Assembly (NCBI GenBank): GCA_029204225.1
Contig: CM055101.1
Coordinates: 40,027,961 to 40,091,960 of the forward strand
DNA: 64,000 nucleotides
Direction: 5' to 3'
DNA from: Diphasiastrum complanatum
Lineage: Eukaryota > Streptophyta > Lycopodiopsida > Lycopodiales > Lycopodiaceae
Part shown: positions 12,663-22,989 of the stretch, one piece after another
How the letters are laid out: the number at the start of each line of letters is the position of its first letter
How positions within the stretch are numbered: position 1 is the first letter of the stretch
Program-made: the position numbers and the translations under genes
The notes under the pieces: generated by a model
Seen by the model: only the letters and a program-made list of their open reading frames with translations
Databases searched by the model: none
Told to the model about the DNA's origin: nothing

Positions 12663-13439
12663 CTACAATCATGAGAATGCTTGTGTTTAGAGTTAGAGAA
12701 GGTAGAGTTAAGTTGGGGTAGTGTTAAGATAGAGTTAGATAAGCATCTAGACTAGCAACTAAGCATAGTTAGGAACCTATGCTTAGTTGTGTTCTAACCC
12801 TTTTGACAGGCGGAGGGCTGCTCACCACACATTTCACACACTGCATTTAATAGTCAAGAGACCAACATGATGGAACTTATAGCCCTTCATGAACTTAAGA
12901 ATTAGGCATGTGGACTAGCTTCGTTGAAGTGTGATCAGCAGTTCAGAGGAACACACATTTTATATCCACATAAAATCAAAAATTATATCTCTCTTTTTCC
13001 AAGTGTCAAAAGGATAGTGATGGACACAAGGAGCTTAAAAAGTAAAAGTAAAAGGGTGGGTATGATGAAGGACACTAAACTTGGGACATATGGCTATGGG
13101 TTCATGGCATGAAAAATGCTCGTTGAAAAGTGCAAAAATGTCATATTTTAGAAAATCTTTTTGCATCCCTCTATAAAAAGAGGGGGTCGGCTGAAAAGAA
13201 GAGTCTCTTATAGTTGCTGAGGCGCTGATAAATTATTGCCAAAATATGAGTATTGTTGCGGTCCATTGTTTAGTGTAGTGTGAGTTTGTCTACAGTAAGA
13301 GGTTGATGTGTTGATGCAACATACATTTTTAGAGAGGTTGAAGATCTGAGTGGTGAGCGGCTGGCCGATAATTATGAATTAGTGATTTGAATACATTTTT
13401 GAGAGTTTTGGCCATAGTATGAAGGTGATAGATCTAATA
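12663..13439. other. No gene seen
   Basis: Ordinary AT-rich DNA. CTCTATAAAAAGAGG near 13160 looks like a TATA box of an LTR or an old promoter, but no transcript unit follows. Confidence 0.35.
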
Positions 13440-13938
13440 ATAAAGATTAAGGAACATTGCGGCAGAATTTACAATCAAAGCATGCACATCTAAGATCTGA
13501 TCCTCATGCAAAGTTCATGAGTGTGCTACGTTGCACAAGAGAAACTTTATTATGTAAGATCAAATCAACATGCCATGAAATGGCTACAGAAGATGAAGTA
13601 ATCCTAATCAATGATTAAGAGGAAGTAGAATTGAATCAACGTGGTTGCATCTGCCTCGCTATTACTTCCTTATATCCTATTATCTGCTTGGGAAACGTTT
13701 CCCGTCCCTATCAGTAGAAAAGCTTATACCCGCCAAAAAAACTAGAGATATCTGACCGTTAACTACCAGTAAGTTAGAACTAACAGGATTTCTGTCATCA
13801 ATGCTTCATGCTGAGATTCACATGACTAGAGCTGCTGTCGTCATTCTTCAATTGTCGTATCATTTTCAGCTGACCCAGGTGTATCAATCATTTTTCCACA
13901 GGTCGATCTGAGAATATTGCAGCGCTCTTGTATTAACA
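13440..13938 (-). repeat. Probable LTR of copia fragment E1
   Basis: Minus strand begins TGTTAATACAAGAGC just after a purine tract (complement at 13941-13949, GAGGGAGG). It contains a TATA-like GGATATAAGG. The far (left) end is a guess. Confidence 0.5.
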
Positions 13939-15004
13939 AATCCTCCCTCGCTGTAATTACTCAGACCAAGTCCTTTGCAATGTATATTGTGAGATTTTCG
14001 ATTTAGTGCTTTGGTCAATATATCAGCTGTCATTCTCTTGGTGGGGCAGTAGTGAACAGTTATAGATTCATCTGCATCAGCTTCCTTTTCAATCAGTGCT
14101 TGTTCTGATGCTTCCTTTGAACTAAAACAGTTCATTCTGAATAGATTTCCTAGTCGATCTCCTGTGGCTATAGTCTCATCTTGATAGACCAGCCCACACT
14201 TGTTCTCTTCAAACACCGCTCGCACTCCCATCTTTGTGATCTTACTGATAGACAGAAGATTTCTTCCAATCTGTGGAACAAAGTATACATTCTACAGTAC
14301 TCCTTTTTGATTGGGGGGAAATTGGATGTTAATGTCCCCACTTCCAATTGCTGAGACATAGGTGTTGTTTCCCATAAAGATTTGAATAGGAGGAATCAAT
14401 TCATTCATTTTGATCAGCAAGCTGAGATCATGTGTCATATGTGAAGTAGCACCTGAGTCCAGGAACCAATCCTTGTTTGACCCCACACACCACTAATAAT
14501 GTCTTTCTCATCACTGCTAGAAGTTATGATTTCTCTTCTATCTCTTCGTGGAATTGATGTAATCTTGCTTCGAGCCATGAGAGAGCACTCATCTTCCATC
14601 ATTAGTGCTTCTTCAGCCACTTCTAGCTCCTCAACATTAGCAATATTGGCCATTTCCTTTATGTGCAGACCCTTCATACCTTTCAGTTGTTCCTTCAATG
14701 GGCATTCTTTAAGGAGATGGTCAAGAATGTCGCTTAGGTAGCAACGTCTTTCCTTCTTCTTGAAGTCTTTCTTAAATTTCTGCGAGCTCCTGAACTCATT
14801 CTTTCCTTTGCTATGGCTACCCCTCCTGAGAAGTGCAAGTTTTTGCCCTCCATAAGGTCGAATCTTACTCCTTCTCAGATCCGCTTCAAGCACCCTTCGA
14901 GTGGCAATGGATAACGTCAATTCATTTTCTCGTCCATCACCATAGTGCCCTTCAATAGAAGCAAAGAGGGATTCAAAGAAACTTGGTAGCCCTGCCAAGA
15001 ACAT
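13939..15004 (-). pseudogene. Copia fragment E1: gag, protease, pre-integrase joined to RNase H tail
   Basis: Right to left: the end of gag (14435-15004) with a degraded zinc knuckle (CYLSDILDHLLKEC), protease (14292-14486, WFLDSGATSHMT), then an open frame (13884-14231). That last frame fuses the start of the pre-integrase region (NKCGLVYQDETIATGDRLGNLF) to the final RNase H segment (VHYCPTKRMTADILTKAL). Integrase and reverse transcriptase are missing, so one deletion of roughly 3 kb is implied. Frames are also shifted between gag and protease. Confidence 0.82.
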
Positions 15005-15034
15005 GGGCTAGTTGTTTTATTCGTTCTGAAATCC

Positions 15035-15859
15035 GATGGCTGCAAGCTTAGGAGATGCAATCTATTTTATTACTTTCATAGATAATTATTTTAGATGGTC
15101 TACAGTCATGTTCATTAAGCACAAATCAGAAGCCTTTAAATGCTTCAAGAGATTCAAGGCCATGGCTGAGACACAAATGTCTACAAAAGTGAAAGCACTC
15201 TGAACTGATGGCGGCGGCGAATACCTCTCTAACGAGATGTCCGACTACATGGCTGAACATGGTATTAGAAGGCAGTTCACCACTTCCTATTCACCTCAAC
15301 AGAACGGAATTGTAGAAATGAAGAATCGAACTCTTCTCAACTCAACCAAATCCATGCTACATCAAGCGCACCTACCTATGAAGTTTTGGACAAATGCTAC
15401 TGCCACAGAAATGAAGAATCGAACTCTTCTCAACTCAGCCAAATCCATGCTACATCAAGCGCACCTACCTATGCAGTTTTGGACAAATGTTACTTACATA
15501 ACAGATCCAACACCAAAGCCGTCAACAACAAAACTCCGTATGAAGTTTGGCATGAACACAAGCCTAGTGTCAGCCATTTAGAAATCTTTGGTTGTATATG
15601 TTTTGTTCACATTCCTAAACAGCTTAGGAAGAAGCTGGATCATAGGACAAATAAATGTATTTTCATTGGCTATCTTGATGAACATAAAGCTTACAAAGTT
15701 TATGATCCATCCACCAACGTAGTATTTGTCTCTAGGGATATAGTATTTCAAGAACATATATATTACGGTTTCAAACAACCATCGATAAACGATGCTATGT
15801 CATTTCATCCTATTTTATGTAGCATGGATTCTTCCAACGTTGATGTTCCTTCTACATAA
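15035..15859 (+). pseudogene. Copia integrase fragment E2
   Basis: Plus strand, head to head with E1. It starts at AIYFITFIDNYFRWS and reaches the integrase core TDGGGEYLS after an in-frame stop near 15203. YSPQQNGIVEMKNRTLLNS follows, then a 93-bp in-frame duplication. A frame change leads to KTPYEVWHEHKPSVSHLEIFGC, KCIFIGYLDEHKAYKVYDP and the end at 15857-15859. No protease or reverse transcriptase is attached. Confidence 0.85.
15315..15500 (+). repeat. 93-bp tandem duplication within integrase
   Basis: GAAATGAAGAATCGAACTCT begins at 15315 and again at 15408. The copies differ at a few bases. The unit is 31 codons, so the frame is kept. Confidence 0.92.
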
Positions 15860-17340
15860 CCTAATTTATGACACGAGCGGGTTTTCCAGCATTTAACATT
15901 CCAGTTTTGCTTGATGACACTTTAAAGATTCAATGTTTGTCCTTACAGTGCTCATGGGACTGACGCACCTTGGTTGCTAGGTGTCCGAGTGCTTGCCCCC
16001 CAAGGCCCGTGTGTTTCAACGGGTAGCCTGGGCGGGGTGCTCTAGATGATGTAACAACAAGAAGAAAAATCTGTTTCCTAGCCCGGGAGGTCTGTTTCAC
16101 CCTTTCCAAGCGTTAAGTCGCCTTTGTGTTTCAAGAGGATGGACGGTGAGTTACAATCACACACACAAAAAACTGCGTACTTACGACAAATATACAAGCA
16201 CCACAATCGATTTTGATTTCAATTCGTCAAGCACCACAGTTCAGTTAGCCATCCAAACTAAAAGTGAGTTTTCATGCACACCGTAATAAATTACAATTTC
16301 TCATCGAACTTTCTCAAACCGTAAATGCACTAGATTTTTTCATCAACTAACATTCCAATAAATGTCCAAGATAAACATATAAAAACTTAAAACAAAATTT
16401 TCTCTCCTTGTTTGGTTTTTTTTTTTTTTTTTGTCTTTCTTTATGGATAGAGAACATCATTTCAAATACATTAAACATTGTCCTCTAACCTACCACTAAT
16501 CCATACAACCATCCTCATGCAATCGATCCCATATCAACAATCTCAAGGTAGGCTAAAGTATTCGTCATTAATAAAACTTAGTAGGATACCAACCATTTCT
16601 AATTACTCATAGCATTGTATATAATCAGTATCGTAGAGGGATTATCAAACATCACAGCGTATAATTTCAGTACTTCATAACGTAAAAACCGCAATCACCA
16701 ACATGCCATACACTGACTCATTCCGACAGGTAATTAACAGTCCATTGAAAATATTCATACAATTACTCGAGCATGCAGAGGTGGTAATAACAGCAACGAT
16801 TCCCATCGTGGATCGATTTAGGATGCATAAATCAATTCATATACTGTCTACAATTTCTAGCAGTAACAACATCATTCCATGATCCGTTCTGAATTGGTTC
16901 AGCACACAGTCAGCTAATTCCGTTCTCAGTTGTACATATAGTTATTGCAATAACAACAAAGTTTATACTAAGTATATTCTACAATAAGCAACACATTTTA
17001 TGCAACCATTGCTCAAAATGTTAAAAGAAAAAAAAATACCTCTATACTTGACTGAGAACCAACCAATTCTTCCCCAAGACCCTCCGTCTGTCACTGGTCC
17101 ACTGGCCTTGCCTTATTACAAGCAGGTTGCTAGATATTGAGTTCCGAACCTCGGACGATAAACATCACATTGCCTCGTTGTATCATTTGCATGCGGATTG
17201 CTCACGCCAGAAGGGCGGCTCTCCATCTTCCTCTCTTTCAACGTGGACCACAAAGATTGCTATGTACAAGTTCCAATAAATGTTTTGTTTTGATGGAATG
17301 TGAATTGGGAAACTTGCTTCTAGAGTGCTTCCCATAGATG
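15860..17340. other. No gene seen; one GC-rich patch
   Basis: 15930-16150 is GC-rich (GCTTGCCCCCCAAGGCCC, GGGTAGCCTGGGCGGGGTG), unlike its AT-rich surroundings, and I cannot place it. 16150-17060 is AT-rich with poly-T near 16420. The short frame at 17137-17337 has no support. Confidence 0.4.
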
Positions 17341-17900
17341 CATGATTCACAATGAAGAAGGGAAATGTAATCCATCAACTAAATTATTACAACGCATATA
17401 GGAAAGTGATCTTGCATTCACGTGTCCAAATCGACTATGCCACATAATAGCATTATCATTTATATTTTCATGAGAGATGCTAGCTAATGCAGCTGAATTA
17501 GAGAGTACGTAAAGATTTCTAACTCTAGTGCATGTTTAGAGAGTAGTATCTTCATCGAAGATTGTACAATGCTTAGATGAGAAAGTAACAGTGTAGCCCT
17601 CATCAGTTATCTTAAAAACTGACAATAGGTTCTTTGACAACTGAGGTACGTGAACAACATTGGTGACATAAATAGAAAGATCATTTGAACGCGATCTTGA
17701 CTATCACTTTGCCTTCCACGCGTATGGTGCTTGAATCTCCGAGGTAGATGAATTGATCTCTGCTGTAAGCTACATACTCGGTAAACTGTTCCTTGCGAGA
17801 GGTCATGTGTTGGGTAGAGTCGTTGTCTAGATACCAGCTATTGTGGTCTTCGTTGCCACTTTTTGTGAGAGAGAAAGGGTAAGCTATCTTTGTCATGAAT
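17341..17900 (-). pseudogene. Copia fragment F: protease and pre-integrase
   Basis: Minus strand: SWYLDNDSTQHMTSRKEQF (protease with DSGA mutated to DNDS), GDSSTIRVEGKV, then NVVHVPQLSKNLLSV and IMWHSRFGHVNARSL (pre-integrase). It breaks off before integrase. The lost active site shows it is dead. Confidence 0.8.
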
Positions 17901-17927
17901 GTGTAGTGTTAATGAATTGTGGTGTTA

Positions 17928-18285
17928 ATGGGTTCTGGTGTGATTCGGCACCCCCCCTTTGTCCTATAATATAGTGCTTTCTGGTAAAGCACGCTTTTCT
18001 AGACTTAGTTTTTATTTTGCTGATTAAGTCTGGCAAGCCTGACAGAATCAGTATGGCTCCCGGACATGGGCTCCAGGAGCCATGCCGACGACAGAATCAA
18101 CTTGGCTCTTGACTAGCCCATGACTCGAGCTCCAGAGCTAGCTCATGACTTCGAACTATTTGGCTGGCTCACCACAGGTCGAAGGCTCAGTCCTTGACTT
18201 CCTAACTTGCTCTGGGACCTTTAGGGAGTGTCACCCCTTAGAGTCTTACAGGACACCTTGGTGCACCCGAGTCAGCTTCACAACA
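17928..18285 (-). repeat. Partial LTR of the gypsy G family, inverted
   Basis: Reverse complement of 31538-31905: both carry AGCAAGTTAGGAAGTCAAGG and AGCTAGCTCTGGAGCTCGAG in the same order. The right end matches the LTR start (TGTTGTGAAGCTGACTC on the minus strand). The rest of the LTR is missing on the left. Confidence 0.88.
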
Positions 18286-18607
18286 ACACCTTAACAACTT
18301 TTATTTCATTTGGCAACTTATTATGCAAAGGAGAAAGTGAAATTTCTTTGAAACTATGTGACAATGCATGAGTCACAATACTAACTACAAATTCAAAATT
18401 TGTGAGAATTCTAGCATTTTAAGAGGATGATGAAAACTACAACTTTGAGAATTATAATAGAACAACATTCATATATCTATTTATTTTATTAAATTAAGAC
18501 TTATTTGTTGTTGTAGTTATTTTATTCAAATGAAATGCGTCATCAATGTTGTATAATGGACAGTTGGCAAGAACGAGTTCATTCATGTCAACAATATCTG
18601 CATTATT

Positions 18608-18865
18608 TCACAAGATTTTTTTTACAATGGGATCAATGGAAATATAGTTGTGAACTTCTCCTAGGCAATCAAATTCACTGTGAGGGTATGGCAAGGGACA
18701 ATCCATTTTAAACACCTTTGAAATTAGGACCACACTTTTATTCGTACCAACTTCTCTGAAAAAACATGTTTCGTTTGATTCAGCAGTTAAGACATTTCCA
18801 AATGCAACCGGCTCTTTCCGAAAAGATAAAACAATTGGAGTTATATCTTTTCTTGAGCAGTCCAT
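18608..18865 (-). pseudogene. 85-codon open frame, possible DNA-transposon fragment
   Basis: Reads ...EPVAFGNVLTAES..., FREVGTNKSVVLISKVF, DCPLPYPHSEFDCLGEVHNYISIDPIVKKIL. The pattern (gly-rich start, LP.P, then a hydrophobic end) recalls the short domain following the transposase of plant CACTA-type elements (DUF8039-like), from memory of that family. No terminal repeats are seen. Coding status is uncertain. Confidence 0.3.
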
Positions 18866-19034
18866 GTAGTGACCCTGAAAAAATAATATAAATACACTTT
18901 ACGTTACGATTTGCAATGCTATTGAAAGTATAATTAGCAATATTATGAAACTGTAATAAATAATGCCAAATAGCTATTGAAAGTACAATTAACAAAATTA
19001 TTATAAAACTGTAACAAAATTATGAAACAATTAT

Positions 19035-19480
19035 AGCCCTTAGATCTTGTCCTTTAGCCGGTGGCCCTTAGCCCGTAGCCCTTAGCCCATAGCAATTTCC
19101 CTTGTCCCTAGGCCCTTAGCCTTAGCATTAGCACTTGGCCCTTAACCCTTAGACCTTAGACCTTAGCCCTTAGTCCTTAGCCCTTGTGCCTTAGCCCTTA
19201 CCCTTGACCGTCAGCCTTAGCACTAGGCCCTTATCCCTTGGCTCTTAACCTTAGCCCTTGGCCCTTAAATCTTGCCCTTAGCCATAACCCTCGGCCCTCG
19301 GCCCCTAGCCATAGCCCCTTGGCCCTTGGCCCTAGCCCTTATCCCTTGGCCGATCACTCTTGGTCCTTGGTCATTGGCGGTGGTCCTTACCCCGTAACCC
19401 TTAGTCTTAGCCCTAACACCCTTAGTCATTAGCCCTTGGTCCTTCACCCATCACTCTTGGCCTTTCGGTCTTAGTCCTTG
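19035..19480. repeat. Degenerate CCCTTAG-type heptamer array
   Basis: About 450 bases made of variants of GCCCTTA/CCCTTAG and CCTTGGC. The period is near 7 but often slips to 6 or 8. It resembles, but does not equal, plant telomere CCCTAAA. Confidence 0.85.
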
Positions 19481-19500
19481 TTAGCGCTTTAAGACTCTTT

Positions 19501-19503
<3 letters not shown>

Positions 19504-19575
<72 letters not shown>
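19504..19575. repeat. (AT)n microsatellite
   Basis: About 70 bases of AT, followed by TTTA-rich sequence. Confidence 0.97.
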
Positions 19576-19578
<3 letters not shown>

Positions 19579-20820
19579 TATTTATTTATTTATATTTATA
19601 TTTTATTTTATTTTATTCTATTTTATCAACTTTTAGTATTCATTTTTTAATTTTTTTGATTCGTTATTATATCTATTTTTTGATTGTTTTATTATTATTT
19701 TTTAATTTTAAGATTCAGATTATAGGTTTTTAGCATTTTTATTATTTATTTTCAATTTTGAGGTTCTAATATTTCTAAGTTTAATTTTAAATTTTTATTA
19801 TGTTTTGTTTTTTTAATTTCTAGGTTGTTTTTTTTAGATTTTTGCATTTTCGAGGATTTAATAATATATTTATGTTTTTTACTTCTTTTTTCTCTTTAAT
19901 AAATTTTTTCTCTTTAATAATATAGAATAAATGAAAGGATGAGGAGTATATAGATTTATTATATAGTTTTTTTTGACTTTTTAATATTCATTTTGTAATT
20001 TTTAAAGTGGTTTTATTTTATTTTAAGATATATATTTTTTTTTTTAACTTCTCTATATATATTTAGATTTATTTTATAGTTTATTTTTCTCTTCAATTTT
20101 CAGATTTATTGTATATTTTCTTGACTTTTTATTATGCATTTTTTAATTTTCAGATTCGTGTTATAGTTTTTTGACTTTTTATTATTCATTTTTAGATTTT
20201 TTAGTTTGTTTTTTTACTTTAGTATTTATATTTAGTTTTATTTCAAAGATCGTTTGATTTTTTATTTAAAAAACTACAATATGTATAATTTTTATATGTA
20301 GTTTTTAGTATTTACATTTGTTTTATAGTTTTATGATTTTTATCATAGATTTGTTTTATATTTTTTTGAGTTTTTGGTATTCATTTTTTGAGTTTTATTA
20401 TTTATTTTTAACTTTAAATTTTCTGTAATTTTCTTTTTATTATGTTTTTTTATTTTAGTTTTTAGTTTTTTTGACAATATAGTTTGTTTTTAGTTTTGGC
20501 AATATATTGTTTCAAGATTTAGACAATATAGTTATGACGAGGAATGAGGAGAGGCCATTAAGTTCATATATTTATCCCATAAACATTTAGTTAAGCATGG
20601 AATTTTTCCAAGCTATGTATAGAAGCTTAAAATAGTGTTTTTTTCAATAATTGTGGCCAACCTTTTTTTTAAATAAGTTTTCATTTAAAGGCCACAAAAA
20701 AGAAATTTAGCTCAAAATAATAAATGTATACGTTGTTGACACGTGGAATACCAATTATCCCACAATCAATCTTGGAAAGTGACAAAAGGGTACATAAGTA
20801 GGGGGTCCAGACATTTTCGG
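19576..20820. other. T-rich, gene-free stretch
   Basis: About 900 bases of T-rich DNA with ATTTTTA-like words, then mixed sequence. Nothing recognisable. Confidence 0.6.
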
Positions 20821-20824
20821 GAAG

Positions 20825-21680
20825 CCATCCGCCACAGCGAATGACTCCCTCTAGAATTTTTAAGTTGTTTTCGAGATCTTTGCGGTCTTCGCGAATTTTC
20901 TGGATCTTGGCGGATCCTCGAGATTTTCGGGATATATTTTGGATTTATTCGAGATTTTTCGGGATATATTCTAGATGTTCATTTTATTTCTTAAAAATAT
21001 GGAGGAAGCCATCCGCCGCAGCGGATGGTTTTCCACATTATCAGTTTTTTTTTTGTGATTTTATGGATTTCTTCGACGTTTTCTACGTTTCCGGATTTAT
21101 TCGAGATTTTTCGAGGTATTCGGGGTGTTTCGAGATTTATTCGCAATTTTTTCGGGATATTTTGGATTTGAAATTTTTTAGGGGTTAAACATCCACCGCG
21201 GCGGATGGTTTTTTACATTATCGGTTTTTTTCGTAATTTTCTGGATTTATTCGGCGTTTTCTGGGTTTCCGGATTTATTCGAAATTTTTTGAAGTATTCG
21301 GGGTGTTCGAGATTTTTCGTGATTTTTTTCGGGATATTTCGGATTTGAAATTTTTGAGAGGTTGTCCATCCGCCGTGGCGGATGGTTTTTCACATTATCG
21401 ATTTTTTATAGTGATTTTCTGGATTTATTCGACGTTTTCTAAGTTTCCGAATTTATTTGAGATTTTTCGAGGTATTCGAGGTGTTTCGGGATTTATTCAA
21501 GATTTTTTTCGGGATTTTTCAAATTTCAAATTTTTTAGCGGTTGTCTATCCGCCACGGCGGATGGACCGGAATCCAAATTGATTTTTTCACAAATTGATT
21601 TTTAATGGTTTTTCTTAGAAATAAAGTCTGTTTGAGGGGGGGGGTTGGGGAGGTCCATTCGCCGCGGCAGATGGACCCTC
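20825..21680. repeat. Array 1: about 180-bp units each bearing a 20-bp palindrome
   Basis: Versions of CCATCCGCCGCGGCGGATGG begin at 20825, 21009, 21189, 21366 and 21546 (steps of 184, 180, 177 and 180), then at 21655 after a shorter step. Between them are TTTTCNACATTATCNGTTTT, then TTCTGGATTTATTCG and TTCGGGATATTTNGGATTTG words. Single changes in one arm are often matched by a near-palindrome elsewhere, but not always compensated. Confidence 0.92.
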
Positions 21681-22398
21681 ATCCAATTGTTTCTAGTATG
21701 AATTTTTTTTTAGATTTTTCTTAAAAATAATATGTGCTCATTCATCCACTGATGTTTACCCTATACGAAATCGAAAGAAATTTCAGTTCTACGTCTTTTT
21801 TTTAAACCTGAATTCTTTTAAGAAAAAGCACAGAAATATTATGGAGATAGTTGTCCGCCCTCCCTCCCACCCCTCTCTATCTCTCTTTGTCCCTCTCTTC
21901 CCAGCTTATTCGAGCTATCAAAGTTTATCTAAGAGGGGGAGTCCATACGCCGCGCTCAAAGTTTATCTAAGAGGGGGGGTTCCATCTGCCGTGGCGGATG
22001 GACCTCCATCCAAAATATTTTTTAAGAAATTTTGTTTCAGAACTGATAAAAGTTAAAAACTAATATTGTTGAAAAACTAATTGAGATTAAAAATTTAACT
22101 AAATTTTTTTTCTGAAAAGTTGTAAAAAAGATTTCAACCTTTTTTTTGAAGAGCCTTAAATCTCCTTCCCTAAGTGTTGCCATTATTCTGAAAGTCTTTT
22201 GGCGGGCTTGAAAGTCCAAGCTGCCCTAACCTCATAGCTACTCCTTCCTCAACGGATTTTCAAAAATATATATACATCAGGTAAACGAGAATAAAAAATA
22301 ACCTCTTAAAATGATCTGCAACTACTTGAACAAAAGCCTCTCAGACACAAGTTTGGATTAAATAACATGGATTGAAATGGCTTAACTTATATAGTATT
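21681..22398. other. Spacer with two more palindrome copies
   Basis: AAGTTTATCTAAGAGGGGG occurs twice (21921 and 21958). Each is followed by a palindrome start: a half-site at 21943-21954 and a full copy at 21982-22001. No gene is seen in 22002-22398. Confidence 0.6.
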
Positions 22399-22765
22399 CC
22401 TAAGTTGTGTACAGCTCATCAATCCATGATTGCATTTCTCAGTACTGTACAGCTCATCAAGCCATGCTACGTTTTTCATTTTTCTCTTGTTTGTGAACAG
22501 CTCATCAATCATTGCTTGCGATTCTCAGTTTGTGTACAACTCATCAATCCATGTCTTCATAAAGTCAAGCTATGTTTTTCATTTTTCTCTTGTTTGTGTA
22601 CGGCTCATCAATCCTTGTCTGCGATCCTTGGTTTGTGTATAGCTCATCAATCCATGTCGTCACAAAGCCAAGCGACGTTTTTCATTTTTCTCTTGTTTGT
22701 GTACAACTCATCAATCCTTGTCTGCTCATCAATCAGTTTGTGTACAGCTTGTCAATCCATGCCAT
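22399..22765. repeat. Tandem array, unit about 103 bp
   Basis: GTTTTTCATTTTTCTCTTGT begins at 22471, 22574 and 22677, an exact step of 103. CAGCTCATCAATCCATG-type words recur within units. The three overlapping open frames here come from the repeat. Confidence 0.9.
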
Positions 22766-22989
22766 AGGTTTCTCATTTGTTTCATTGTTTAAGTTCGATT
22801 GTTAATCTGAATAAACTCCATAAATATTGTTCTAGTTTTGATCTTTATATTTTAGAAGTGCTAGTCTCAATTGTCTTAATTCTCTGAAGACCTCTTAGTT
22901 TTTTAGCCTCCCTTTTTGTCTGATAGAAGAGACAGTCAAGGCTCTTTTTGTCTAATAGAAGAGACGGTCAAGTCCAAACTGCTTTAACC

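Noticed and set aside
22372-22805. Cys/Leu-rich repeat protein
   Set aside because: Three overlapping frames over the 103-bp array; no start or domain.
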